Shown here in pieces: positions 44,698 to 52,121 of a stretch of 64,000 bases of DNA. Below the pieces are notes generated by a model. The model was not told the DNA's origin and did not search any database. It saw only the letters and a program-made list of their open reading frames with translations. Numbering within the stretch: the stretch's first letter is position 1; every line of letters begins with the position of its first letter. A program made the translations under genes and the position numbers. The stretch comes from Vibrio sagamiensis NBRC 104589 (GTDB lineage Bacteria > Pseudomonadota > Gammaproteobacteria > Enterobacterales > Vibrionaceae). The DNA lies in contig NZ_BJXJ01000012.1 of assembly GCF_007990935.1 (NCBI RefSeq), positions 1 to 64,000 on the forward strand. Direction: 5' to 3'.

Positions 44698-46204
44698 CGG
44701 CTTCCCAAGCCTGCTTTTTCCTGTAGACAGTAGATGGGCTTAGTTCGAGCATGACAGCAGCATTTAAAACATTCCCATCACAAAAAGCAATTGCATTTTG
44801 AATTGCTTCTCGCTCAACGGCCCACATTGGACGTATAGAACCATCACTATTGAAATAGGGGGAAGAAGTTGTCACTTTATTGGGCGTATTTAATGTGGGA
44901 TGATTTAAAGGTATTGTAGAAAAATTTTCTTTAATTGGCTGGACTGACTCCATGAAATTTTGTGAGGCTGTAGGGGCGTTACTTTTGATATTTTCGAAGT
45001 GTTGGGCGCCATTTACAATACTTTTCGAACCTGATTTCTTATTTAACTGAGGTGGTAAATGTTCCAGAACAATCTTGTCATCATTGTTTAAGACAACGAT
45101 ATTTCGAATAATGTTTTGTAGTTCGCGAACATTACCTGGCCAGTGATAATGTTTGATCATATTTTGTGCATCTCTATCAATACTAGTAAACTTCTTTTTA
45201 TCTTGTTTTGCGTAAGTTGATAAAAAATGCCTGGCTAACATGATTATGTCATCACCACGTTCATGGAGTGGAGGCATATAAATTGGGATAACGTGCACTC
45301 TATAATAGAGGTCCTCTCTGAAACGACCTTCTTCCACTTCAGTCATAGGATCCCTATTTGTAGCACTAATAATACGAACATCAACCTTCATTTCTTTCGT
45401 AGCACCAAGAGGTGTATAGGTACCTGTTTGTAAAAAACGGAGCAATTTTTTTTGCATTTCCAGTTCCATTTCACAAAGTTCATCTAGAAATAGAGTCCCT
45501 CCATGAGCGATTGTTGCTGCTCCTTTTCTATCTGTGGTAGCGCCAGTGAAGGCTCCTTTTACATGACCGAAAATTTCACTTTCCATGAGATCACGAGGTA
45601 TAGCGCCACAATTTATTGCAATGAATGGCTTATCTCTTCGTTCACTTTGTTGGTGTATAGCTTCAGCACATACTTCTTTACCAGTACCACTTTCACCTAC
45701 GATAAAAACACTTGCAGATGTTGATGCGACGGAGTCAATGGTTTTGTATACGGCTTGCATGGGTAAGCTTGCACCAATAAAGCCGTGGTAATGATGTCTG
45801 TCAAAGGTAGATTGGATGTTTTCAACTAAGCTTTCTAGTTTTGACCGTTTGAGGTGTAAGGATACTGAAGTTTTGAGGCGATCTGCATTTATAGGCTTTT
45901 CTAAAAAGTCCTCAGCACCTTTATGAATTAGATTGACTGCGAGATCGACACTACCATGTGCCGTTGCAATAATGACAGATGATACAATATTATGTTCAGT
46001 GATCCAGTCTAAAACCTCTTCACCTGACATATCAGGAAGCTTTAAATCTAGAATGACAAGCTGAGGTCTGTTTTTTTCTATAAATCGTATGGCTTCACGC
46101 CCAGTTTCAACATGAAAAATGTCGTAAGGCTCATCTTTTACGTACTGTTTGTATAATATTGCAAGAGAGGTAGAGTCTTCTACCAGTAAAACCCTAGGCT
46201 TCAT
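44681..46204 (-). CDS. sypG: SypG-like sigma-54-dependent response regulator
   Basis: A 507-residue NtrC-type activator. Receiver domain 1-120 with phospho-acceptor D53 (LVILDLKLPDMSG). The AAA+ domain has Walker A GESGTGKE (170-177), the sigma-54 contact loop GAFTGA (217-222) and Walker B GTLFLDE. A Ser/Thr-rich linker precedes a C-terminal Fis-type helix-turn-helix (about 465-505). The open frame runs up to 46399, but the ATG at 46202-46204 starts directly at the receiver. It is predicted to turn on sypA, sypI and sypP through the sigma-54 promoters found here, when phosphorylated by a relay through an HPt protein. Confidence 0.92.
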   Translation of the reverse strand: MKPRVLLVEDSTSLAILYKQYVKDEPYDIFHVETGREAIRFIEKNRPQLVILDLKLPDMSGEEVLDWITEHNIVSSVIIATAHGSVDLAVNLIHKGAEDFLEKPINADRLKTSVSLHLKRSKLESLVENIQSTFDRHHYHGFIGASLPMQAVYKTIDSVASTSASVFIVGESGTGKEVCAEAIHQQSERRDKPFIAINCGAIPRDLMESEIFGHVKGAFTGATTDRKGAATIAHGGTLFLDELCEMELEMQKKLLRFLQTGTYTPLGATKEMKVDVRIISATNRDPMTEVEEGRFREDLYYRVHVIPIYMPPLHERGDDIIMLARHFLSTYAKQDKKKFTSIDRDAQNMIKHYHWPGNVRELQNIIRNIVVLNNDDKIVLEHLPPQLNKKSGSKSIVNGAQHFENIKSNAPTASQNFMESVQPIKENFSTIPLNHPTLNTPNKVTTSSPYFNSDGSIRPMWAVEREAIQNAIAFCDGNVLNAAVMLELSPSTVYRKKQAWEADEADI

Positions 46205-46306
46205 AGAATAGTTCCTAACCTTGACTTCATGATTCTTAGATTGATAAGAAATCAGTTTACAAAAACGGCTGACTACCAAATTGAAACTAAAAAATCTGAT
46301 CGTGAT

Positions 46307-46323
46307 ATTCTCATTTTGAGAAT
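46307..46323. promoter_or_regulatory. perfect 17-bp palindrome upstream of sypG
   Basis: ATTCTCA-TTT-TGAGAAT, a perfect 7+3+7 dyad in the 203-bp gap before sypG. Its left half is the TTCTCA core of the SypG box, so it may be a full dyad site for the Fis-type SypG dimer and mediate self-control. No GG-N10-GC promoter was found between it and sypG. Confidence 0.55.
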
Positions 46324-46407
46324 GGTCATACTTAATTATTAGCACATCTGACAGAAGATGCAGAAAAAACGAGGTTTTATAGTAAATTAAATTACACAAC
46401 GTATATT

Positions 46408-46791
46408 TTATTCATCAAAACCTTGTTCTTTTCTCATATTTAGTGCTTCAAATGATCGCTGTGCTAATTCAGGCAGTGAGCTACAAAGTTCCCATGCCTC
46501 TTGGGATTTACCTTCTATACAGAAGGTTTCAATTGCTCTTGCATGACGTGATAATATTCGATTTCCTAGAGCAAGTGCTGAGCTTCCAAGCGTGTGAGCT
46601 TCGAATTCAAGGGTTGCAAGATCTTGTTGTCTCATTGCTTCAGTAATCTTTTGGATTCTTTTAGTGGACTCTTCTAAGTAGTGATCGATGAGTGTTGGCA
46701 TGATCTCTACACAAGTGTCTTTTATCATCTGCTGTATAATTGTTTCGTCAATCAATTCATGTTCAGCTGGAGTATGGCGTGAGTGGTCCAT
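46408..46791 (-). CDS. stand-alone histidine phosphotransfer (HPt) protein
   Basis: A 127-residue single HPt domain. The phosphorylatable histidine is H66 in FEAHTLGSSALALGN, the normal H-x-L-x-x-S-S-x-x-x-G pattern, inside a four-helix arrangement (about 15-115). It lies exactly where sypE and the hybrid kinase gene sypF occur in Vibrio fischeri; SypF's own HPt domain is known to be the functional part for biofilm signalling there. It is therefore predicted to pass phosphate to SypG from a kinase encoded elsewhere. AGGAG site at 5 bp; 8 bp after sypD. Confidence 0.85.
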   Translation of the reverse strand: MDHSRHTPAEHELIDETIIQQMIKDTCVEIMPTLIDHYLEESTKRIQKITEAMRQQDLATLEFEAHTLGSSALALGNRILSRHARAIETFCIEGKSQEAWELCSSLPELAQRSFEALNMRKEQGFDE

Positions 46792-46799
46792 ATGAGCTC

Positions 46800-47483
46800 C
46801 TAAATGGTAAATAGATCGCTGTTCTTGATATAGTCATATAAAAACTGTTTTACTCTCTTCGGAAAAATACGTGTTTCTTTAACAGAAAGTAATAACTCGT
46901 TTTGTAAGGATTCTGTGTGCTTCATATTAAGAATAGCACCAGTTAAATTAGCATTACATGATGCTAAAAGAGATTTAGCTTGAGTGAGCTGTTTCGTTGT
47001 TGTTGAACCATAGCTTGCAACTAGTATCGTTGAATCACATATACCAGCGATGATTTGAGCTGATATATTATTTTTATTAAGACGCAATAAAGGAGAAGTA
47101 TCAATAATAACCCTATCAAAATCTTCTAGCCAACTTGTCATTGTTTTACTCAACATCGTCGGATCACGGTAAGCTAGTTGCTTAGTTGTTTGTGTAGGAG
47201 CAGGAAGACCCATTAAGGTTTGATGATCATTTTTTTGAGTAATCAGTTGAGCTTCATCTTCATTTATCGAGCTATTTAATGCAATAAATGCAGGTTTAAA
47301 TAAATTTAAATCAACGAAAAGAGTTTTGTGTCCGGCTAAAATCCACCGTTCAGCGAGAGCTGATGCTACTGATGTAACGCCTTCTCCAGATTGGCATCCT
47401 ACAATACATATGGATCTAAAACCATTGATTTCATTTTGCAAGTAAATCTGCTCTATTTCAGCATGTGTGGCCGGAATACTCAT
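46800..47483 (-). CDS. sypD: SypD-like ParA/CpsD-type ATPase
   Basis: A 227-residue cytosolic P-loop protein of the CpsD/CapB tyrosine-kinase-like family. Deviant Walker A SICIVGCQSGEGVTSVA (P-loop about 29-36), Walker A' TLFVDLNLFKP and Walker B DRVIIDTSP. The usual tyrosine-rich tail is missing; the end is KQFLYDYIKNSDLFTI. It probably works with SypO to control polymerisation and export. Its ATG overlaps the sypC stop by 1 bp. Confidence 0.85.
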   Translation of the reverse strand: MSIPATHAEIEQIYLQNEINGFRSICIVGCQSGEGVTSVASALAERWILAGHKTLFVDLNLFKPAFIALNSSINEDEAQLITQKNDHQTLMGLPAPTQTTKQLAYRDPTMLSKTMTSWLEDFDRVIIDTSPLLRLNKNNISAQIIAGICDSTILVASYGSTTTKQLTQAKSLLASCNANLTGAILNMKHTESLQNELLLSVKETRIFPKRVKQFLYDYIKNSDLFTI

Positions 47484-49585
47484 TACAGTGCTCCAATTAG
47501 AACAATGGTGGTGGTCAGTTGTAAAATATCTCTTAAACCAGCACGTGCTTTTTCAAGAAAACTGTCTTCTCTGTTTGGTATATAGATGGTATCACCAGCT
47601 CTAATTACAGGAAGATCGTAGATATTCGCTGTCCTACTGAACTCTACGAGGTTAAATGTTCTAGCTTGACCTTGGCAGCAGGACAAATTTACAACACTAA
47701 TTTTTTCCAAATAAGCGCTGTTTGTCGGTCCGCCAGCTTCAGCTAAGAGATCAAGTATCGTCATGTTATCATTGAATGAATAACGACCAGGGGACTTTAC
47801 TTCTCCAAGGACACGAATAGTAGATTCCTTAGAGCGGTCAAGCCAGTTTTTATCCTTTTCTGGAATATATATCGTATCACCAGGTTTGACTTTTGGAAGT
47901 ATAGATTCATCACCTGTTTCGAAATATAAAGACAAATTGAGCTTGCTTACTTTAGAGTATCCTAATCCACGGTGAGTTACGCGTATATTATGTATATCTG
48001 CAAGGCCAGTTGGACCATCAGCTGCAGATAAAATATCTAAGAAATGCATATTTTCGGTAAATTTGTATCGGCCAGGCGCATTGATTTGACCGAATAGATA
48101 TATAGAAGAGTCAGAACTTTGATTGATCCATTTTGATTTATCGCCTGCTGTAATAGAAACTACAGAAGGAACTCGAATTACAGCTCCACTTTTGATTTTA
48201 GGTAACTTTGACTGTGGGGAACCCATTTTAAGGAATTCATCTAAGTTAAATAATACTCTTTTACCATTAAGAGATATTTCAATTCTTTCCGTATCAGCAT
48301 CTTTACTTGGACCTCCTACATGAGCTAATAAATCAATGAGGTCCATTTTATTTGACCATTCAATTCTGCCAGGACGAGTGACGGATCCTATTATTGCCAC
48401 AGTTCTATACGAGGCAGTATTTAGCCAAGATTTTTTCTCGAAATCTTCTTTTTCTGGGATAAATATTGAATCACCAGGTTCGATAGTAGGCAGCTTATTT
48501 TTGACAAAACCATTTGTGTAAGCCTGAAGGTTAAATTGAGTAACAGTACCATTAGCTTTTAGGATACGAATTTTGCTCGAATCAGCAAAGCGAGTAGGGC
48601 TTCCAGCTTGAACGAGAAGATCCATAAGGCTTGAACTTTTCTGGCTTTTATAAGCGCCAGGAGTTGCCACTTCTCCCATAACATAAATTGTATTAGAGCC
48701 TGAGATAGTCGTGCTTTCTTGCTTAGGAACAAAAATAGTGGAACCCGGTGAAATGTCGGGTAATAAGCTATGATCACCAGTGTCAAGGTATCGCTTTAAA
48801 TCAAAAGTTGTTGGGGCATTATCGGTAATTATTCGTATACGCTCTACATTACCAAAACGTGTGACACCGCCTGCTCGCATAAGTATATCAACAAGTGTGT
48901 TGCTTTGTTTGAAACTAAATGAGCCAGGCGCATTAACTTCACCAAAAACTTTAATCGCTAGGGATGAATTTGCACTGTCTCCTGAATCAACTAACTTGGA
49001 TGCATCAAATTCTTGCTCGACATTACCAACAAGAGGAGAGGCCGGAACAAATAGTATGTCTAAAGAACGAAGCTGTGGTAATTGAGAATTGTCACCGCTA
49101 TCTAAAAAGCGCTTATAGCTAAACTCCGTATTCTTAGTTCCTCTTTTCAATATGAACTTGTTCAGTTGAGCTCCAGGCCTAAGCCCACCAGCTTCGTGAA
49201 TAAACATTTGAACGTTTGAAGCAGCTGGCAGTGTGTATTCACCGGGTTTAGATACATATCCTTGTACGGAGACGAGCAATTGTTGCTGTTTAATGAACAC
49301 ACGGGCATTACTCACGTCGCGGTAAATGTTGTTTAAGCGTTCAACTATGACTTTTTCAAGTTGCTTTTCGTTGTAGCCAGCAATAAAAACAGGGCCAATT
49401 TCAGGTAGAGTCACTCGACCACGTTTGTCAACCTGAAAGCTTTGATTCAGCGATGCTTCTCCTGGTAGGTTAATTTGAATTAGGTCTCCTACTTTTACCT
49501 CTTGTACTTCTAAAGCAAATAAAGGCAGCATGGATGAAAAGAAGCAAAATAGAGTAAATCTTAAAAAGAATTGATAGATTTTCAT
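47483..49585 (-). CDS. sypC: SypC-like polysaccharide export protein with six SLBB repeats
   Basis: A 700-residue outer-membrane/periplasmic export protein. A signal peptide (about 1-24) lacks a lipobox cysteine. The N-terminal polysaccharide-export domain (about 28-105) is followed by six SLBB-type repeats, each starting like V-x-G-x-[VI]-x-x-P-G (GYVSKPGEY, GEVNAPGSF, GEVATPGAY, GSVTRPGRI, GQINAPGRY, GEVKSPGRY) and ending like PGD[ST]I[FY]IP. Classical Wza is about 380 residues with two SLBB domains, so this is a much longer tube. It sits between sypB and sypD. Confidence 0.88.
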   Translation of the reverse strand: MKIYQFFLRFTLFCFFSSMLPLFALEVQEVKVGDLIQINLPGEASLNQSFQVDKRGRVTLPEIGPVFIAGYNEKQLEKVIVERLNNIYRDVSNARVFIKQQQLLVSVQGYVSKPGEYTLPAASNVQMFIHEAGGLRPGAQLNKFILKRGTKNTEFSYKRFLDSGDNSQLPQLRSLDILFVPASPLVGNVEQEFDASKLVDSGDSANSSLAIKVFGEVNAPGSFSFKQSNTLVDILMRAGGVTRFGNVERIRIITDNAPTTFDLKRYLDTGDHSLLPDISPGSTIFVPKQESTTISGSNTIYVMGEVATPGAYKSQKSSSLMDLLVQAGSPTRFADSSKIRILKANGTVTQFNLQAYTNGFVKNKLPTIEPGDSIFIPEKEDFEKKSWLNTASYRTVAIIGSVTRPGRIEWSNKMDLIDLLAHVGGPSKDADTERIEISLNGKRVLFNLDEFLKMGSPQSKLPKIKSGAVIRVPSVVSITAGDKSKWINQSSDSSIYLFGQINAPGRYKFTENMHFLDILSAADGPTGLADIHNIRVTHRGLGYSKVSKLNLSLYFETGDESILPKVKPGDTIYIPEKDKNWLDRSKESTIRVLGEVKSPGRYSFNDNMTILDLLAEAGGPTNSAYLEKISVVNLSCCQGQARTFNLVEFSRTANIYDLPVIRAGDTIYIPNREDSFLEKARAGLRDILQLTTTIVLIGAL

Positions 49586-49602
49586 GGTTTTACTCCTGCT
49601 CT

Positions 49603-50430
49603 TTAAAGTTTGGATGCATTAACATCAATAACTTCAACACTAACTTTCCTATTAGAGAAATGTGCTGCTTCTGGAGTTCCTTCATAGAGCGAAAGAGTAC
49701 TGTCGACAGACTCTTTTGTAATGCGTGCTTTTGTAATACCGAAAATGTTGAGATAACGTTCCACTTGCTCAGCACGATCATTGGCAAGGTTATTATTGGC
49801 TAATGGATCTTCAGTGATGTCTGAGTGACCAGTAATGAGTAAGGAAAGATTTGGTTGCCCACGTAAAATAAATGCTGCTTCTGCTAAATTCCCCATATAT
49901 GCGGGAGTAATCACTGCCGAATTTACCTCAAACTGGTTATCAATATTGAATAACTCATAAATATCAGAAACAGTTTCTAAGTTACTTCGTAATGAGTTTA
50001 TGTCATTTGGGGGAGAGCATGAAATCTGTGTGAGAACATAATCGAGCTGTTGTTCTAACTCGTTGAGACGCCTGCGCTGTATGACAAGATCATTGGCTGC
50101 ATCGACAATAAGACCACCTTCCAGCTCTCGGGCAATTCTATTTTGTTTTTCGAGAGCTTGCACTACAGCGGCTGGAAAACACCAACGAGCACCTTCTGCA
50201 ATTAAAGCATTTAATTGAAGTTTAGCTAATTGCCAATCAAAACGAAGCCCATGTTCGGGGCCAAGTGGCTCATCTGGCATGATTGGCGAAAACTGGTAAT
50301 CATCTAGTGAAATGTCCTGTAAACTTTCTGCCATTCCACCATGACCTTTATCAGGATAGCCGAGAGTGGAACACCCCACGACAGTAACTAAGACGAACAC
50401 TGCAGAGAGTTGCTTAATTAAATACACCAT
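49603..50430 (-). CDS. sypB: SypB-like OmpA-family lipoprotein
   Basis: A 275-residue lipoprotein: signal peptide with lipobox VVGC (Cys about residue 20), a helical middle (about 60-150) and a C-terminal OmpA-like peptidoglycan-binding domain (NSAVITPAYM, LLITGHSDITEDP, NNLANDRAEQVERYL). The ATG at 50428-50430 follows GGAGG at 5 bp and is chosen over the open frame to 50442. Probably anchors the export machinery to the cell wall. It lies 26 bp after sypA. Confidence 0.88.
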   Translation of the reverse strand: MVYLIKQLSAVFVLVTVVGCSTLGYPDKGHGGMAESLQDISLDDYQFSPIMPDEPLGPEHGLRFDWQLAKLQLNALIAEGARWCFPAAVVQALEKQNRIARELEGGLIVDAANDLVIQRRRLNELEQQLDYVLTQISCSPPNDINSLRSNLETVSDIYELFNIDNQFEVNSAVITPAYMGNLAEAAFILRGQPNLSLLITGHSDITEDPLANNNLANDRAEQVERYLNIFGITKARITKESVDSTLSLYEGTPEAAHFSNRKVSVEVIDVNASKL

Positions 50431-50456
50431 GCCAACCTCCATGTTAACTGGTTTAA

Positions 50457-50777
50457 TTATAGTCCTTTTGAATTTACAGGAATTGCATGATTGATGCGCA
50501 GCAAACTCATAATCTCTAAGGGTTGCCCAGAAACATTTTCAATAATCATACTGCGCTCTCGCTCAACAAGACGTTTGTATAAGTAAACAATGGCACCTAT
50601 ACCAGAAGAATCAAGAAATTGAACATGCTCCATATTAATTTCCACTTCTTTATGTTCGTCTTTATGAATAACTTCGTCGATATAATGTTGAGCCTGGCGG
50701 CATCCTTTGGCATCTAAATCACCATAAAACTCAATTGCTAAGCGATCTTTATCTATCTCTAACTTACGTAGTTCCAT
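50457..50777 (-). CDS. sypA: SypA-like STAS-domain protein
   Basis: A 106-residue single STAS domain (anti-anti-sigma-factor fold). The phosphorylatable loop FLDSSGIGAIVYLYK carries S57-S58. In Vibrio fischeri SypA is essential for biofilm and is switched off by phosphorylation at the equivalent serine by SypE. No sypE gene is present in this locus, so either another kinase acts or SypA is constitutively active (inference). It is the first gene of the locus behind a sigma-54 promoter. Confidence 0.9.
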   Translation of the reverse strand: MELRKLEIDKDRLAIEFYGDLDAKGCRQAQHYIDEVIHKDEHKEVEINMEHVQFLDSSGIGAIVYLYKRLVERERSMIIENVSGQPLEIMSLLRINHAIPVNSKGL

Positions 50778-50815
50778 AATTCACTCTCTAATAGTCACGT
50801 AGTCTCTCTACATAT

Positions 50816-50833
50816 CAGCATGTTATATGCCAA
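50816..50833 (-). promoter_or_regulatory. sigma-54 promoter of sypA
   Basis: Minus-strand TTGGCATATAACATGC: -24 GG at 50831-50830, -12 GC at 50819-50818, 10 bp apart. The -12 is 41 bp before the sypA ATG, the same distance as at sypP. Confidence 0.85.
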
Positions 50834-51078
50834 CTTAATTTTGGGGTTAACCTTATGTTTTACAATGGATTATTTTCTTTTTTACTAGTGGTGAATTTTA
50901 TTTTTTAAAATGAGAATCAAAAAGGTGAGCAAAAAGACTAATTTACAAATGTTAATTTGCTCTAAAAATGGTGCAATTAAAAATTAAGTTATTTGTTGTG
51001 TTATGAACTAAGCCTAAATTTATGTTTTTGTAATTGCTTATGACAAATGAATTGGGTTTAAATGGTTTTACTCCTGGT

Positions 51079-51107
51079 CTTATAGGTTAAATTTTTTAAC
51101 CTATAAG
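51079..51107. repeat. perfect 12-bp inverted repeat
   Basis: CTTATAGGTTAA (51079-51090) / TTAACCTATAAG (51096-51107), 5-nt loop ATTTT. No T-run follows, so it is either an operator-like dyad or a weak transcription barrier between the sypA promoter and the ligase gene. Confidence 0.6.
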
Positions 51108-51120
51108 GATATTGATACAT

Positions 51121-51140
51121 CTTGGGAGTACTTGGGAGTA
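51121..51140. repeat. 10-bp tandem duplication
   Basis: CTTGGGAGTA occurs twice without a gap (51121-51130, 51131-51140), followed by AAAGGAGGAA. It lies 110 bp upstream of the ligase ATG. Confidence 0.7.
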
Positions 51141-51250
51141 AAGGAGGAATATTTTGAGTGCTCTGTTTAGGTTTAGATTTTATGAATAGTTTAACTTGTG
51201 CATTTGTTCTTATATCAATTTTAAAGGAAACCATATTTAGGTGATAGGTC

Positions 51251-52093
51251 ATGCCACTAAAAATGTCTTTGATAGCTTTAACTATCTTAAGTTCAACACA
51301 ACTTGAAGTAGACAATGAATTTAAACCGCCTATTGTGATGGCTAAGAGTTATCATGAAGGTGTGAGGATCGCCCAGTATTGGTATAGTGAAAAGCTTGAT
51401 GGTATCCGAGCTTATTGGACAGGTAATGAATTAATAACAAGAAATGGTAATCGTATTTTTGCACCTAAATGGTTTACTAAAGGGTTACCAGACCATCCCT
51501 TAGATGGTGAATTATGGGCTGGACGAGGGTTGTTTCATCTTGTACAACAAACAGTTATGGACAAAACACCCGTTGATAGAGCTTGGCGAAAAATTACCTT
51601 TATGGCTTTTGATTCTCCCCAAATTAATGGAGATTACCTGAAACGTTATCAATATCTGATCGACCTTGTTTCTACGAGTTCTTTAGAGCATTTTGATTAT
51701 GTCAAACATTACCCTATCTCAAGTAAAGCTGACTTGGCTGAACGATTAGAGCAAATTTCTGTTTTAAACGGCGAAGGTATCATGTTGAGAAGAATTTCAA
51801 GCCTTTATATTCCAGGGAGAGGAGTAGATTTACTAAAATTTAAGCGCTTTGAAGACGATGAAGCCGTCGTGATTGGATATAAACCAGGAGAAGGACGTTT
51901 ACAAGGTAAAATGGGCTCATTACTTGTAAAACTGAAAAACGGGATCGAATTTTATATCGGTAGTGGTTTTAGTGACGATGTAAGACGAATTCCTCCCAAA
52001 TTGGGAACAACGATAACTTTTCGTTTTAATGGGCATACTCAAAACGGTAAGCCTAAGTTCGCTCGATTTATCAGAGAAAGGCTTGAAAGATAG
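51251..52093 (+). CDS. ATP-dependent DNA ligase with signal peptide (Lig E type)
   Basis: A 280-residue minimal ATP-dependent DNA ligase. A short hydrophobic N-terminus (about 1-18) looks like an export signal. The nucleotidyl-transferase motif I is EKLDGIRAYW (catalytic Lys about residue 49), then ITRNGNRI, LDGELW (motif III), MLRR (motif IV) and LLKFKRFEDDEAVVIGY (motif V), ending with an OB-fold. No extra domains are present, as in the periplasmic Lig E enzymes of Vibrio, Haemophilus and Neisseria, thought to repair extracellular or incoming DNA. It is divergent from the syp locus. Confidence 0.9.
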   Translation: MPLKMSLIALTILSSTQLEVDNEFKPPIVMAKSYHEGVRIAQYWYSEKLDGIRAYWTGNELITRNGNRIFAPKWFTKGLPDHPLDGELWAGRGLFHLVQQTVMDKTPVDRAWRKITFMAFDSPQINGDYLKRYQYLIDLVSTSSLEHFDYVKHYPISSKADLAERLEQISVLNGEGIMLRRISSLYIPGRGVDLLKFKRFEDDEAVVIGYKPGEGRLQGKMGSLLVKLKNGIEFYIGSGFSDDVRRIPPKLGTTITFRFNGHTQNGKPKFARFIRERLER

Positions 52094-52121
52094 TTTTTTA
52101 TGTAGTGTCAAAATGACAAGT

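Larger units (their letters stand above)
50778..51250. other. sypA/ligase divergent intergenic region
   Basis: A 473-bp gap. Next to sypA it has a sigma-54 promoter and, about 80 bp further, TGAGAA (50911-50916), a reversed TTCTCA half-site. Nearer the ligase gene are a 12-bp hairpin and a 10-bp tandem duplication (given separately). No gene was seen; an 85-codon minus-strand frame overlapping the ligase start looks spurious. Confidence 0.6.

Noticed and set aside
44681-46399. Longer 572-residue version of SypG
   Set aside because: The extra 65 residues precede the receiver domain, have AT-driven composition and contain the upstream palindrome; the ATG at 46204 fits the family.
51058-51315. 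85-codon minus-strand frame between sypA and the ligase
   Set aside because: Covers the hairpin and tandem repeat and overlaps the ligase start; low-complexity and no family.
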